This document shows, piece after piece, positions 1 through 11,195 of a DNA stretch of 64,000 nt (position 1 is its first letter; each line of letters begins with the position of its first letter). Below the pieces are notes generated by a model. That model saw nothing but the letters and a program-made list of their open reading frames with translations, did not search any database and was not told where the DNA came from. A program made the translations under genes and the position numbers. Source of the DNA: Hermatobates lingyangjiaoensis (Eukaryota; Arthropoda; Insecta; Hemiptera; Hermatobatidae); the NCBI GenBank assembly GCA_026182355.1, contig JAPFBL010000084.1:10395001-10459000 (forward strand), read 5' to 3'.

Positions 1-580
1 TAGACCTTTAAAGTTTTAAGGACTCCATGACCGAAAATAAACTAGTTAGACATGTACTTACTTCACTTCTGCCAATACAAGCTGTTGACATTTTCGGCCA
101 TAAAGATAAAACTGACGTCTGTTTTTTATGTCCCCTTGACTTGTGCATTGTTGTAGGCGCAGCATTTTACTAGAATGAAGTGCAGTCATCCATTTTGTTA
201 ATGCTTCTCTATAGGCCGATGTGCAGTTCAATAACCCCCATTCTATGTAGGTGCGATCATAGCAAGATAGATAGGAGGTTCATACATGGGAAGAAAAAAA
301 TAACACAGGTACGACAGAACAAAACGTTTACTGTATTTAAAAATTCTAACGGTAGTTGATCATCAAATGAATAATGCAGAAGAGAAGTAGAAAAAAGAAC
401 TATTACTGTGAGAAATATCGATTACAGTTAACATTTTGTTCTTTTGTTATTATTATTTTATTGCTTCTTTCTATTACATAATTTTAGCTTTTAATTATTC
501 TGCCTGAAAGAAATATTTGTTTTTTGAAATTATATACATATCAAGATTTTACATAAATACGTAAAATAACAATCAATTAT
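1..580. other. AT-rich sequence, no gene recognised
   Basis: I see no coding signal, RNA gene or recognised repeat here. The stretch becomes increasingly AT-rich towards the PLE terminal-repeat pair that follows. Confidence 0.5.
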
Positions 581-581
581 G

Positions 582-755
582 AAACCACAATATAAAAAGG
601 GAAAAAAGACTAAGATCATTCAACCATAACAAGAGGTCTTCGTCAAAGTCAAAAACCCAATTGAGTTGGTGAAAACCCAACGGACGAAGACCGCTTGTTA
701 CGGTTAAAAGATCTCAGTTTTTTCACCTTTTCATATTGTGGTTTATATTTAAAAC
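582..755. repeat. Head-to-head PLE terminal repeats (AGATCT type), degraded
   Basis: The left half is a minus-strand copy and the right half a plus-strand copy of one terminal repeat. It starts with ACCACAATAT, continues through an A-rich run and a GACTAAGATC-like box, and reaches GTCTTCGTC. The right half reverses this order and ends in CATATTGTGGTTT. A short asymmetric spacer around AACCCAA separates the halves. The same repeat recurs near 2150, 19500, 47900 and 53540. Both copies have point changes in the hammerhead-like core: GAAA has become AAAA in the right copy. Confidence 0.65.
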
Positions 756-1129
756 AAACTGTGACACGACACATAGAAAGAAACGTAAAAATACGACTCA
801 CTCACTTTCAATATTTCGAATGTTATGGTGGTTGTACTCAGGAGAAGTCAATTGACGGATGGACGACAGTCAACTGAAGAACTCTCTGGTTTGAAGATTA
901 ATGCAGTGCTGCTAGAAAAGAGAAAAAAAAATTTTTGAAGTTGAAATTGAAAACATTTAAAGAAAAATAGAAGGGAAAAAAGTAGAAAATATGAATAGTA
1001 TATGAAAAAAATATTTGAAATATATCAACAAAAATTATAAATATTAAATTAAGAAAACTGACAAATGATAAAATAAAATGATAATATTTTTTTTTAATAA
1101 TAATAAAAAAATATAAGTTACAAAAACCA

Positions 1130-1390
1130 AACAAAAATATAATGGTATTTATTCAAGTCAGGTTTAGAGCGTACTCCTAGGAGCAAAATGTGGGCTTGCT
1201 CAGAAACTTTTAGAGTAACTTTTCTGTTACCAATAGGGACTTTTTTTAATACTTGGTGTGTGAAACATTCACTGAAGCTGAGGTGGTGGGAATTGGCGTG
1301 AGTGGCGGCAGGGAGGCTGCTGCGTTTACCTACCGAAAGCCTTTGACCATTATTTCGAAATTTTAGCCAAACTAACGTAAAAAGCACCAC
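1130..1390 (-). pseudogene. PLE GIY-YIG endonuclease, C-terminal fragment
   Basis: The minus-strand frame reads NNGQRLSVGKRSSLPAATHANSHHLSFSECF and onward to SEQAHILLLGVRSKPDLN. This aligns by eye with the last ~75 residues of the better preserved PLE at 19.6-20.6 kb, which has NNHRSSVGKRSDLPVATHAS..., SEEALISLLDGRSAPGLN. It therefore covers the distal half of a GIY-YIG domain. The GIY and YIG motifs themselves lie upstream of the break at about 1390 and are missing. In the position of the expected catalytic Glu the copy has SEQA, so the Glu is still plausible. On the 5' side it abuts inverted terminal repeats (1438-1610). It is a non-functional relic of a Penelope-like retroelement. Confidence 0.75.
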
Positions 1391-1435
1391 ATCGGTTCCA
1401 TTTCAAGAGGAGATACAGGAACTACATGAAGTAAC

Positions 1436-1612
1436 TTCACAAAAAGGACGCACAGAAAAGAAATCACAGAAACTCACTACTACTTAGAAAGTTACCTGTC
1501 AAAAGGTAACATCTCACATCTATGTTCCTGATGATGAGGCTATCAAAATATAGTAGTGGGTTTCTGCGATTTCTTTTCTGTGTGTTCTTTTTATGAATCT
1601 AGTTTATATATA
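1436..1612. repeat. Inverted PLE terminal repeats (ATATAGTAG type)
   Basis: The left arm (about 1436-1487, minus strand) and right arm (about 1546-1605, plus strand) are inverted copies that share the boxes TAGTAGTG(G/A)GTTTCTG and TTTCTTTTCTGTG. The right arm contains a hammerhead-like core: CTGATGA at 1528-1534, then AAAA (expected GAAA) at 1545-1548. It is followed by ATATAGTAG and ends in a short TATATATA. This matches the 3' terminal region of the PLE at 19.6-20.9 kb. The arms sit directly upstream of the minus-strand endonuclease fragment, the usual Penelope arrangement. Confidence 0.7.
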
Positions 1613-2139
1613 AGTTATCGTTAGGTACCCTACCGACTACACCAGTTATCTTTAGGTCGATGGGTAGGTTGTTTTTAGAAAAACACAATTTGTTTATAGA
1701 CTTAAGATATCAAAATAAAAAATACTGTGCAACAATATATTAACACAGGTGAAGTCTGAGAGAATTTTAACAGCAAATGAAGAAAGACAAAATTACATAA
1801 TTTCGAATTTACTCCTGAAATTAAATACAAATTTGCCAAACCAGACTGGATGATTTACTTAAAGATAGGGTCCTGAACGTCAACTTTGTGACCTGAAAAA
1901 CAGGCTGTCTTCAGAGGTAGAGAGTCGTGGTGAATGACGAAAGGTCCAAGGGCAGACTGAGGAGTGGTAGTGTCTCCGGTGGCTTCTCAAATTGATCTCC
2001 AAGAGGGTGGGGCCGTAAGCCTATTTATAGGGCTTATTAGACGAGTCAACAGTGCCGACTATGAGGTTCCCAAGGGAAACTGGGCTCGACGTCAGAGTTA
2101 AGCTCTTGTTGAACCACTTGAACTGCCAAGTTAACTTAT

Positions 2140-2312
2140 ATATATATTTCACATAAACACGTGAAATAACAATCAACATGAAACCATAATATGAAATGGG
2201 GAAAAAAGACTAAGATATTTCAACCGTAACAAACTGTCTCGTCAGTGTCAAAACCCAACTGAAAGATCTTAGTTTTTTCCCAATTTCGTATTATGTTTGA
2301 TCATTGATATAT
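2140..2312. repeat. Head-to-head PLE terminal repeats (AGATCT type)
   Basis: This is an inverted pair. The left copy runs from ATATATATTTCAC, GAAACCATAATATGAAA and GACTAAGATATTTCAACCG to CTCGTCAG. The right copy has GAAAGATCTTAG followed by CCCAATTTCGTATTATG. Both ends open into TA-rich microsatellite. The family matches 582-755 and 47880-48090, but the pair is shorter because the spacer has collapsed to AAACCCAACT. Confidence 0.6.
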
Positions 2313-2360
2313 ATATACATATATGCAGATGAATCACAATAAACACGTGATACAATCAAT

Positions 2361-2554
2361 GAAAACAAACCACAAGGAAAAAAAAGAAAACAGATAGAAA
2401 AAATGCTCTGAGGCCTTTCAATTTATGTCATCAGAGAGCAAACAAGGTAAGAACTCAAGTTCTTACCTTGTTTGCTCTCTGATGACATAAATTGAAAGGC
2501 CTCAGAGCATTTTTTCTATCTGTTTTCTTTTTTTTTTCCTTGTGGTTTGTTTTC
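2361..2554. repeat. Near-perfect palindrome of PLE terminal repeats (AGGCCT type)
   Basis: Two ~95-bp arms (2361-2455 and 2458-2554) are inverted copies that differ only in the length of an A/T homopolymer. Each carries a hammerhead-like core. The plus-strand core is CTGATGA at 2479-2485, GAAA at 2494-2497 and the palindrome AGGCCT at 2497-2502. The minus-strand core is TCATCAG at 2428-2434, TTTC at 2416-2419 and AGGCCT at 2411-2416. The outer ends carry the CCACAAGG/CCTTGTGG box and a short TA tract. The loop is almost absent, so the DNA or its transcript would fold into one long hairpin. Confidence 0.85.
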
Positions 2555-2849
2555 ATATACATATATATATATAATTTTTGATAGCTTCACTTCTAGTCAA
2601 ACGTTGTTGTTTTTCTTGATCTCTTAGAATTACAAATGATCTACCATATTCAACAAACGTTACAGAACATGGTAAAGCGTTCATTTTGAACTGAAAAAAT
2701 AGGATTACTTAGATAAAACAGAATTTAACTAGAAACTATTGAATTACCCAACCGAACCCGGTAAGTTATTCTTCAGGGGTAAAAACTCTTGTGCTAATAG
2801 TTTTTGTTTCATTTGTTATAATTAGTTTTCTTTCATTTCCTTACCTATC

Positions 2850-3040
2850 CTTGCATCCCATCCCTCCCTCAGTGTAAGTTGGCTACACTATTTGAGTGTC
2901 TCTTCAAGACCACTGGCCAGTCGTGGTCTGCCTGCGGAGCGACTCGTTTCTATTCTCTTGATATCGAGGCCATCGAAATATAGTAGTGAGTTTCTGTTTC
3001 ATTTCTTTGTGTTCTTTATGTCAATGTAGTTTATTTAGTT
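2850..3040 (+). mobile_element. PLE 3' untranslated and terminal region, solo
   Basis: The sequence corresponds to the 3' end of the PLE at 19.6-20.9 kb. It has GTAAGTTGGCTACACT, then a TTTGAGTG box, GGAGCGACTCG, a degraded core around CTTGATATCGAGGCCATCGAAA, and ATATAGTAGTGAGTTTCTG. It ends against the long TA tract at 3068. No coding part is left, so this is a strongly 5'-truncated insertion or a solo terminal repeat. Confidence 0.7.
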
Positions 3041-3065
3041 CATGAAATCGTTTCATTTAATTGGT

Positions 3066-3100
3066 TATATATATATATATATATTAATATATATATATGG

Positions 3101-3171
<71 letters not shown>

Positions 3172-3172
3172 T
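3066..3172. repeat. Long (TA)n microsatellite
   Basis: About 100 bp of nearly pure TA dinucleotide, broken once by ATTAATATATATATGGTT. It separates two PLE terminal repeats of different type, on its left (2850-3040) and right (3175-3260). Confidence 0.95.
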
Positions 3173-3174
3173 AA

Positions 3175-3260
3175 AAGAAAACTCAAAAAGTTGTTACTAT
3201 GTTTCGACACTTGTCCTCATCAGGAGAGAAAAGTAAGCCCTTCCTCAGAAATTGAATCAA
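3175..3260 (-). repeat. PLE-type terminal repeat with hammerhead-like core
   Basis: On the minus strand, CTGATGA (3217-3223) is followed by an extra G, the hairpin GACA-AG-TGTC and GAAA (3202-3205), then CATAGTAACAAC. This is the layout of a minimal hammerhead ribozyme with a closed helix II and a very short helix III. It lies directly against the long TA tract. Confidence 0.6.
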
Positions 3261-6200
3261 GGTTGAAGTCACTTTCTTAGAAGCACTCTGTCAGTGTTAC
3301 CTCCTTATGAAGGAAGGGTAGAGAAGGAGAAGTAATTAATATGTTGTAGAACAAATATTAAATATAAAATAAGTTAAAAGAAAATATAGAATTAAAGATA
3401 ATATCAAAAGTTATAAAAAATAACTAATATATAAAAATTTATTTATTTATATAAAAAATAAATAAATACCATACAAAAAATAAATGATTAATAACAATAA
3501 AAAATGAAGAATTAGGAATAATTTGATTGTCATTTAGTCCAGATGAAGACCTACCTCGGAAGAGACAAATATGTGCTTCCCCGAAATCCCCTAAATTCCC
3601 CTAAGGGGAAATCCCCGAAATTCCCCTAAATCAACCATTGTAACATTATTGTCAGAACTACCATTCTGTCTAAGAATTTTTGCATGAAAAGAGTCATTAG
3701 AACTTTGTCCACAAGAATTTGAGTGAATGACAATGGGAAAGTGTGTATAAATGGCAATTTATGAAAAACAAATAAATAAATTTAACATTTTTAGTTTAAA
3801 AAGAAAAAAAAATTAAATTCATATTTTTTCATTACTTAGACATCTTTCAGTAGCAGTAGTACTACCTCATACATATTATATATGTATATATTACTATTAT
3901 ATAGACTATCACATACTGCATGTATAACCATCTAATTTAGTTAGATATTAAACGCTTTATTTCATTTAAGTTTTCATTAGCAAATTATTATCTTATTTGT
4001 GACGCAGTTGAAAGAAATTTTTCAATGAAACAATATAAAAAGGATCTGAAAAAGAGTGCTGAGAATACAATGAAACTTTCTTTAATACTGATGGATCTGG
4101 AAGTTTGCCCAGTGAGAACAGGCAGAGGGCTATTCACGCTTAGAAGATTAACTGTTTAATAAGTTCTAATCTTATATTTAGTAAATGTAATGAAGGAAAG
4201 TCAGTCGCCTTTTCTAAGTTTCACCTTATACTATTTTTTTTTTCATTACTAAGTCTAAGTCTAAGTCTTTCATTCAATGGTCTACTCATGGTCAGGTGGA
4301 ATCTTGATTAACTTTAATATAATTATCTTACTATATCATTAACCTTGATAAATGAAACAAAACATGTTTCACTCAAAACAATATAAAATGGTTAAACATT
4401 TTAAAATGTCGCAGATATTGTGAATCTAATTAAACTACCAAAGTTTATTTCTTGTTACATGGGAAGAAGAAAAGGCATCAAGAAAATGTCTCAAGATATA
4501 TTGAATATTGAGAAGAGATATTAGTGGAGTAATAATTGATCAAGCTTTTGCTTTAAAGGTCTTTTTAAACTTGTTTCACTTTATAGTATAGAGCTAAATC
4601 GTAAGTGGCTCACCAGACAGGATATCTTATGAAGAAAGGGATTGAGCGGTACATAAGTGGCATAAGCAGTAACATAACTTAATGACATGTAGGGCCACTT
4701 TTTGACTTTGGTGAAAGCTCAGGGTAAATAAAGAGCGAGGTTAACTTTCTTTCACCAGATGGACTCTACCTATACTCAGTGAGTATTGTACTTGCATTTA
4801 TTGTACTGTTGACACTTATGAATGTCTATGTCTTTTCTTGTGGTAACCACAGTGGTTGTCGTTAATTCAACGATTGTATGATAAATTTGTCATTTTAAAA
4901 CTTTAATAATTCATTAAATCATTGAAATTCTATTGATATAGGAAAAAAGTTGATATAATTTTTTATTTGTTAAATTTATTTAATGTTCAAGTTATGATCT
5001 GAAGTGAATTTTAGTTACTTAAGACTGGTTCAGATTACTTAAGAAAACCGGATTTAATATGTTTATTGTGTCCTCTCTAGTTGCAGCCTACATTCCATCT
5101 CACATCTTTTGTCCTATGACCTACTGAACAGTGAATACCAAATCAAAAGGTCAGTTCTTTAAAAGATTGTGGGATACTGTTTAATAAGACTGATGATAAC
5201 TTCCAAAGTCCATGTTGTGAGATTTAGCTAAGTCCAATGTTGTGACTGACCTATGTCAATGCTGTATTACTTACTTAAGTCAATGTTGTGAAATAAGCTT
5301 AAGTCAATGTTAATTTCATACTTAAAGAACAAAGCACCTGTGTAACCAGTGATAAAGTATTTAAGATAATCGTAATGTTTTAAAAGGAACACAAATTAAA
5401 ACATTTTTAAAACAAATTAAAAGACTGATTAAAACATTAGTCTTTTTCAATCTACTGAAATAATAATTGGGGCAATTGGTAAAATATCAACTTCAATAAT
5501 CATTTTTATTTGAACAGCCTTGTTTGGGTGTTGTCTAAAGTTCCTGGAACCAAAGAGCTTCTCAATGCAGACAGCTTTATTTTATGTGAGATGTGTAGAA
5601 ATGTTGAGTCACTGGAATAGAGAGAGAATTAAGGGGTTAGAATTCTGGAGGTGTGGTCAAAAGAGAGTGCAATGTAATAAGCCTCCAAAGTAAGCATGAT
5701 TACCGCAGGCATGCCGTAAGTCTGTATAGAACTGCTGCTTTACGCTCTGCTCCTCCTTAACTCCCAAATCCATCATCAATTGAGGTACGACTTCAGCTCA
5801 AACGGTTCTCATCACCAGTCTTTGGAAGTTTTTTATGCTGTTCAACTGAAATATAGAGTTGAGAAGAAGAGATCCTATAAAGGTAGGTAATGTGTGATGT
5901 CTATGGAGAGTTGCGTTACTTTTACTTGGAGCGCCCCGCACTAGCAAGATTAGGTTTGTTAACATGCTAATATTTGCAGCTAATCAATGAGCCAGACTCT
6001 CCTCTCTCCCTGCGATCAAACACAAAAATGAAGACTTACATTCTCAGCTTTATATTCTTCGAAAAGTATCATAAGTTGACCATGAATGCTATAAAAAGAC
6101 TAAAAAAAAATACTATGCAAAAATGATTGTAAATTAATTTCAAATGCTTATAAATCAATCATGAGTAACGTTAATAATTTATTTTTAAAATAAATAATGC

Positions 6201-8180
6201 AAAAGTGTCAGTAAATTGAAATAAAATGTTAATATATTAATAACAGTAGCAGAAACTCAAATAGAAACTTCAGTTCATATAAATACGCAATTGCCTTGTG
6301 ATTATTCAAAACACAAAACTTCTTCAGGAGATTATTTAATCCTCAGACCAAGGCTCCCTTCGTAAAGTTATTTCATTTGCTGCATTAATTCAAGTTGTGG
6401 GTTTGGTTATTTTTATAATATATCAACACTGAAAAGCGTAATTATAAAGTAATGTAGTGTTTCAAAATGTATAATTATATATATTTGTGACAGAACCAAT
6501 CAAATACAAAACACAAAAAAGAAAATATGCTCTATGTACATTTATGTGGGGTATTCGTTGATATTTCTTGTGAGACTGCCTCCAATACTATTAAAAGGAA
6601 CGTAATTTTAAAATAGATTTGTATACTATTGTTCTTCATATACAAGTTCTTGTGTACTGTAATATTTCGTTATATTCTACATATAATGTGGTTTTGTACG
6701 CATGCGTCAACCATATAACAATATCATGGGTCAAATTTATTTTCATCCTTAATTAACTTAATCAAGCCTATTTGAATTTAAAATTAATTCATTTTACGTA
6801 CTTATACTTTAGTGAATTTTCCATACAACATATACTTTCGTTAGTTTGTGATCATTAAATCAAATAAGTTAATTTTTTGTTAAATTTATGTTTCATTCAG
6901 TTTATGTGTTCACTCGAAACAATCATAATCTATTACAAGCAATGATTTTTGGTTATGCTTATGCAATATTGATATTATTTAAAAATAATAGGAGCATGCA
7001 AACATAAAATTATTTAGAAAAGGAAATTTTAATAATAATATGAACAGTTTTGAGAAATTAATGTAAAATTAAATAAAATTTCTTGGTGATCTTAAATTAT
7101 AAGTAAATGTTAAAAATGAAGGATACATAATGAAAATAAGGAGACTACATTAGCAGCCAGTTAGACCGTGCTTGAAATAATCCTCAAGAGAACACTTGAC
7201 CGACCTCCAGCAAGGACAGGTCAAACTCGTAGCCACAATCTCCCTGTTGACTTCCAAGTTTTAGCAGTACTTACTATCTGTTAAATTATTTTGATAATCA
7301 ATTATTTTAACATACTTAATAATTATTTAAGATAAAGATTTTTAATTTAGTTCTATCTTAATTAATATTACTCTGTCTAAATGAAATTACGAGTACTCTC
7401 CATAGAATTAGTTGGATTCATGTTCGATATTGGCTCTTCATAAAGTAGAAGAACAAACAAATAATACTGATAATTAGAAATATATATGTCTAAAATGTGA
7501 AGGCCACACACATTTGTACATTGATAACAGGATATTACTATAAATATATGAAATAAAAGTGAACATATAACCCCACCGTAAGAGATTCAGAAATATAACT
7601 AAGATCTTTCGACTAAATAACGTACCCATCAAAGTGATGAATTGAATGTGTTTAGATCAAAACAAATGGAATAGAATGGAGCTACTGAACTTGGACTCTG
7701 AAGAAGGTCGTTACATAGTCAAAAGGTCGTATCATCAATTCTGAATTTCTTGCTGTAGCGTATACACTGATGTGTGCATGCATATTTTAGTCAATCTATT
7801 CACCAGTAGTTTGAAGAAATTTAACTGTTTTGCTGCAACAACTTAATGCATTTTTATTTATGAAATAAAATTATTAATTTTCAGAACTTGACACATAACT
7901 AAAGTGTTTATTGTTTTTGATTATTTTAGTAAATATACTAATAGCTCTGAGAGTATTTTAATTAATTGTTTAATTATAAACTTTTGAATTGTTTCAATAT
8001 CCAGAAATTTGATTTTCACAAAACACTTGCCATTATATTTGGAACAAGAGCGCCCAAATTTAGCTGTTATAAATACTGTGTGGTCTTACTTTATAAATTC
8101 TGATCGTTACTAAAAAGATAAAAAAATCATCATTATCTTAATCATTATATTAATTTAAAATAAAGTAACAAATAGTAAAA
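3261..8180. other. AT-rich stretch without recognised genes
   Basis: Almost 5 kb without an open frame I can relate to a protein family. A small local duplication of the CCCCTAAATTCC / CCCCGAAATTCC kind lies at about 3578-3632. The part at 5560-6060 is less AT-rich than its surroundings but shows no coding structure that I recognise. Confidence 0.5.
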
Positions 8181-8184
8181 TATA

Positions 8185-8682
8185 AAAAAAATCTGGAGTG
8201 GCCTACACTCAACTTGACTATAAGTAACATTTCTTGAGTATATAACGTCTCATTTAAGCATAATGTAAACATCTAAATGGGATATGATTATTAGTCTTTC
8301 ATTCCTGTGGTAGTACTGATAGTGATTGAAGGACATATCACTATATATGCTTAATTTTGTACATCACACAGCTGATGCAAATAATATCATTAGTATAACT
8401 ACAGCAGTAATAACATTTTTGAAAAACCAAAGTGAACATTTCTTGATACGAAATATTCTCCTACAAGAGAACATGGCGTTTGTTCAAACAGCCACTGTAT
8501 TTCTTACATCATTTACTTGACATCCCTCTACATTGAATATTTAAGTAAAATTTTCAAATTTAAAACAGGAAAAGACCCTTTTTTTCTCTGAAAAACATCT
8601 TAAACAACGAAGAAAATGTTGTTTTAAGGTGATTTGTTAATTAAAGATGTACGATAATTACATTTATTAATCTCTAACCTCT
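8185..8682 (+). repeat. Left ~500-bp inverted arm of the composite element
   Basis: The arm begins in an A-run before CTGGAGTGGCC and ends in AATTACATTTATTAATCTC. It is the inverted counterpart of 10689-11195, with scattered substitutions. Confidence 0.8.
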
Positions 8683-8739
8683 CTAACCATTCATCCTAAC
8701 CTTGTTAATCAATTGCAATAACTTTCTGAATTTTTACTT

Positions 8740-9563
8740 TACTATAAGTAAAGTATAGTGATCGTGAAAAAATTCGATCTCGAGATTTTGACGAAATTAC
8801 ATGTTTTGAGGTCCCAGAACTCGTTTTATCAAGTTTTTTCGATGATGTCTGTGTGTGTTTGTGTGGGTGGGTGGGTGGATGGGTGAGTGTGTTAGCATTG
8901 TTTGTCACCACGCTACGATCCAGAATCTTTGATGGATCAAGTTGATATTTTACACAAAAATGGGCCTCATAAAGACGAAGATCCCTATTGTTTGGGAAGA
9001 ATTATGCATGATGGGAAAGTCATTTTTTTTGCCAAGAACCGTTTTTTGGAAAACATTTATTTCTCCTAAACTGATAACCCTAGAGTTTTGAAATTTTGAC
9101 ATTATCTTTGAGGTTACAAATGGAACAAATGAAAAATATACTCAGAATTTTAAAAGAACAGGAATTATTTTTTTTTTCAATAAAATGTAAAAAATTTGAC
9201 TTATAATTCAATCTCAAACCTTGTGAGAGGGATACAAGCCATACAGTTTGACTGAACAAAATGAAACTATGTCTCAAAATAGAACATTAAGTGGAAAATG
9301 AGTTGAGATATTTTTTTTCAAAATTACATTCGCTAAAGGGGCGTTACAGTACGATTTCTGTTTTCAGAAAATGTTTTTTTGACTCTAAACGACTCATTAA
9401 AAAATATGTAATGAAAATTTGACCAAAAATGGAACGAAAAATTAGCAATTCTTAAAAAAAGAATCATGAAGTTTCAATTACGGGAAAGTGCAATAACGCT
9501 ATAAAAACTGTTTGTTTATCCTAGGCTAAGAGATCACCTGCTATACTTGTCGAATTTTTCATA
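8740..9563 (+). repeat. Repeat family K, copy 1 of a tandem pair
   Basis: The unit starts with the imperfect palindrome ACTTTACTATAAGTAAAGTA and continues GTGATCGTGAAAAAATTCGA. A (GTGGGTGG)-rich tract at ~8845-8890 follows, then boxes TTTTACACAAAAATGGGCCT, GCATGATGGGAAAGTCA, GAGAGGGATACAAGCCAT and GGGGCGTTACAGTACGATTT. It ends with ATCACCTGCTATACTTGTCG. No coding capacity is apparent. The next copy begins within a few bases, at an offset of about 830 bp. Confidence 0.8.
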
Positions 9564-9565
9564 TT

Positions 9566-10375
9566 ACTTTACTATAAGTAAAGTATAGTGATCGTGAGAA
9601 AATTCGATCTCGAGTTTTTGACGGAATTACATGTTTTGAGGTCCCAGAAGTCGTTTTATGACGTTTTTACGATGATGTCTGTGTGTATGTGTGTGGGTGG
9701 GTGGGTGTTTAGGTGCGTGTGTGGGTGGGTGGGTGGGTGTTTGGGTGCGTGGGTGGGTGGGTGCGTGCGTGGGTGGGTGCCTGCGTGTGTTAGCATTGCT
9801 TGTTACCACGCTACAGTCCAGAATCTTTGATGGATCAAGTTGATATTTTACACAAAAATGGGCCTCATAGGGAAGAAGATCCCTATTGTTTGGGAAGAAT
9901 TATACATGATGGGAAAGTCACTTTTTTTGCCAAAAACCGTTTTTTTGAAAACATTTATTTCTCCTAAAAAAATATTTTTTTTTAAAAAATGTAAACATTT
10001 TGACTTATAATTCAATCTAAAACCTTGTGAGAGCGATACAAGCCATACTGTTAGACGGATCACAATGAAACTATGCCTAAAAATAGAACATCATGTGGAA
10101 ATTGAGTTGAAATATTTTTTTTCAAAATTACATTCGCTAAAGGGGCGTTACAGTACGATTTCTGTTTTCAGAAAATGATTTTTTGACGCGAAACACCTCA
10201 TTAAAAAATAATGACAATTTGACCGAAAATGGAACAAAAAATTAGCAATTTATAAAAAAAAATTCATGAAGTTTCAATTACGAAAAAGTGCAATAACGCT
10301 ATAAAAACTGTTTGTTTATCCTAGACTGACAGATCACCTGCTATAATTGTCGAATTTTTTATATTTTTTTACATT
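9566..10375 (+). repeat. Repeat family K, copy 2 of a tandem pair
   Basis: This repeats the preceding unit box for box with many point changes and some indels. The G/T-rich tract (9694-9790) is expanded to about 95 bp of GTGGGTGG-like repeats, roughly twice the first copy. Short open frames over this tract are low-complexity artefacts. Confidence 0.8.
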
Positions 10376-10688
10376 GTTTACATTGACTTAGAAATTTTTT
10401 GAGCAAATCCACTGAGGTAAAATTAAGCTATTATAGTATTATTGTTCATATTTGATATTTATAAAGGAATAATTTAAATTGTTTATTGACTTATATGAGA
10501 TGTAAGAGGAATAATATTGTGCAGGAAAATAATAACACTCACTGTGAAAAAATTCGTATATATATTATTTGACAAAGGGGAAGGAAAATGATCTTATTAA
10601 ATACTAAGTAGCCATAAAATTCCCAGTATAATAATTCTGTTAAAAATCAAAAATGTAAAAGATAATTCAAAATATAAATCTTTCGTTT

Positions 10689-11195
10689 AGAGATTAATAA
10701 CTGTAATTATCGTACATCTTTAATTAACAAATCACCTTAAAACAACATTTTCTTCGCTGTTTAAGATGTTTTTCAGAGAAAAAAAGGGTCTTTTCCTGTT
10801 TTAAATTTGAAAATTTTACTTTAATATTCAATGTAGAAGGATGTCAAGTAAATGATGTAAGAAATACAGTGGCTGTTTGAACAAACGCCATGTTCTCTTG
10901 TAGGAGAATATTTCGTATCAAGAAATGTTCACTTTGTTTTTTCAAAAATGTTATTACTGCAGTAGTTATACTAATGAAATTATTTTCATCAGCTGTGTGA
11001 TGTAAAAAAATAAGCTTATATATTGATATGTCCTTCAATCACTATCAGTACTACCTCAGGAATGAAAGACTAATAATCATATCCCATTTAGATATTTACG
11101 TTATGCTTAAATGAGACGTTATGTGTTATATACTGAAGAAATTTGATATTAAGTTACTTATAGTAAAGTTGAGTGTAGGCCACTCCAGATTTTTT
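10689..11195 (-). repeat. Right ~500-bp inverted arm of the composite element
   Basis: Inverted copy of 8185-8682, ending GGCCACTCCAGATTTTTT. It includes the same G/T-poor coding-like stretch, but with substitutions spread over all positions. Confidence 0.8.

Larger units (their letters stand above)
8185..11195. mobile_element. 3-kb composite element with ~500-bp terminal inverted repeats
   Basis: The left arm (about 8185-8682) and right arm (about 10689-11195) are inverted copies with high identity. Outer ends read ATCTGGAGTGGCCTACACTC on the left and its complement on the right. Inner ends lie near TACGATAATTACA. The arms enclose two tandem copies of repeat family K. I see no transposase. 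The 64-codon frame present in both arms differs at seven residues between them, which looks neutral rather than selected. Isolated right ends occur at about 49255-49300 and a decayed arm at about 34440-34700, so this is a family and not a single rearrangement. It could be a non-autonomous DNA transposon. The target duplication is not clear. Confidence 0.7.

Noticed and set aside
3042..3236. Open frame of alternating Ile/Tyr codons
   Set aside because: Translation of a pure TA microsatellite; low-complexity artefact. The same applies to frames at 21181, 22649 and 22887.
8326..8520. 64-codon frame present in both arms of the composite element
   Set aside because: Seven residue changes between two otherwise similar arms and a lack of motifs suggest shared descent of non-coding DNA, not a conserved protein.
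9588..9830. Cys/Val/Gly-rich open frame on the plus strand and a Pro/Thr/His-rich one on the minus strand
   Set aside because: Both come from the GTGGGTGG tract of a family K repeat; the frames are not conserved in the other copies.
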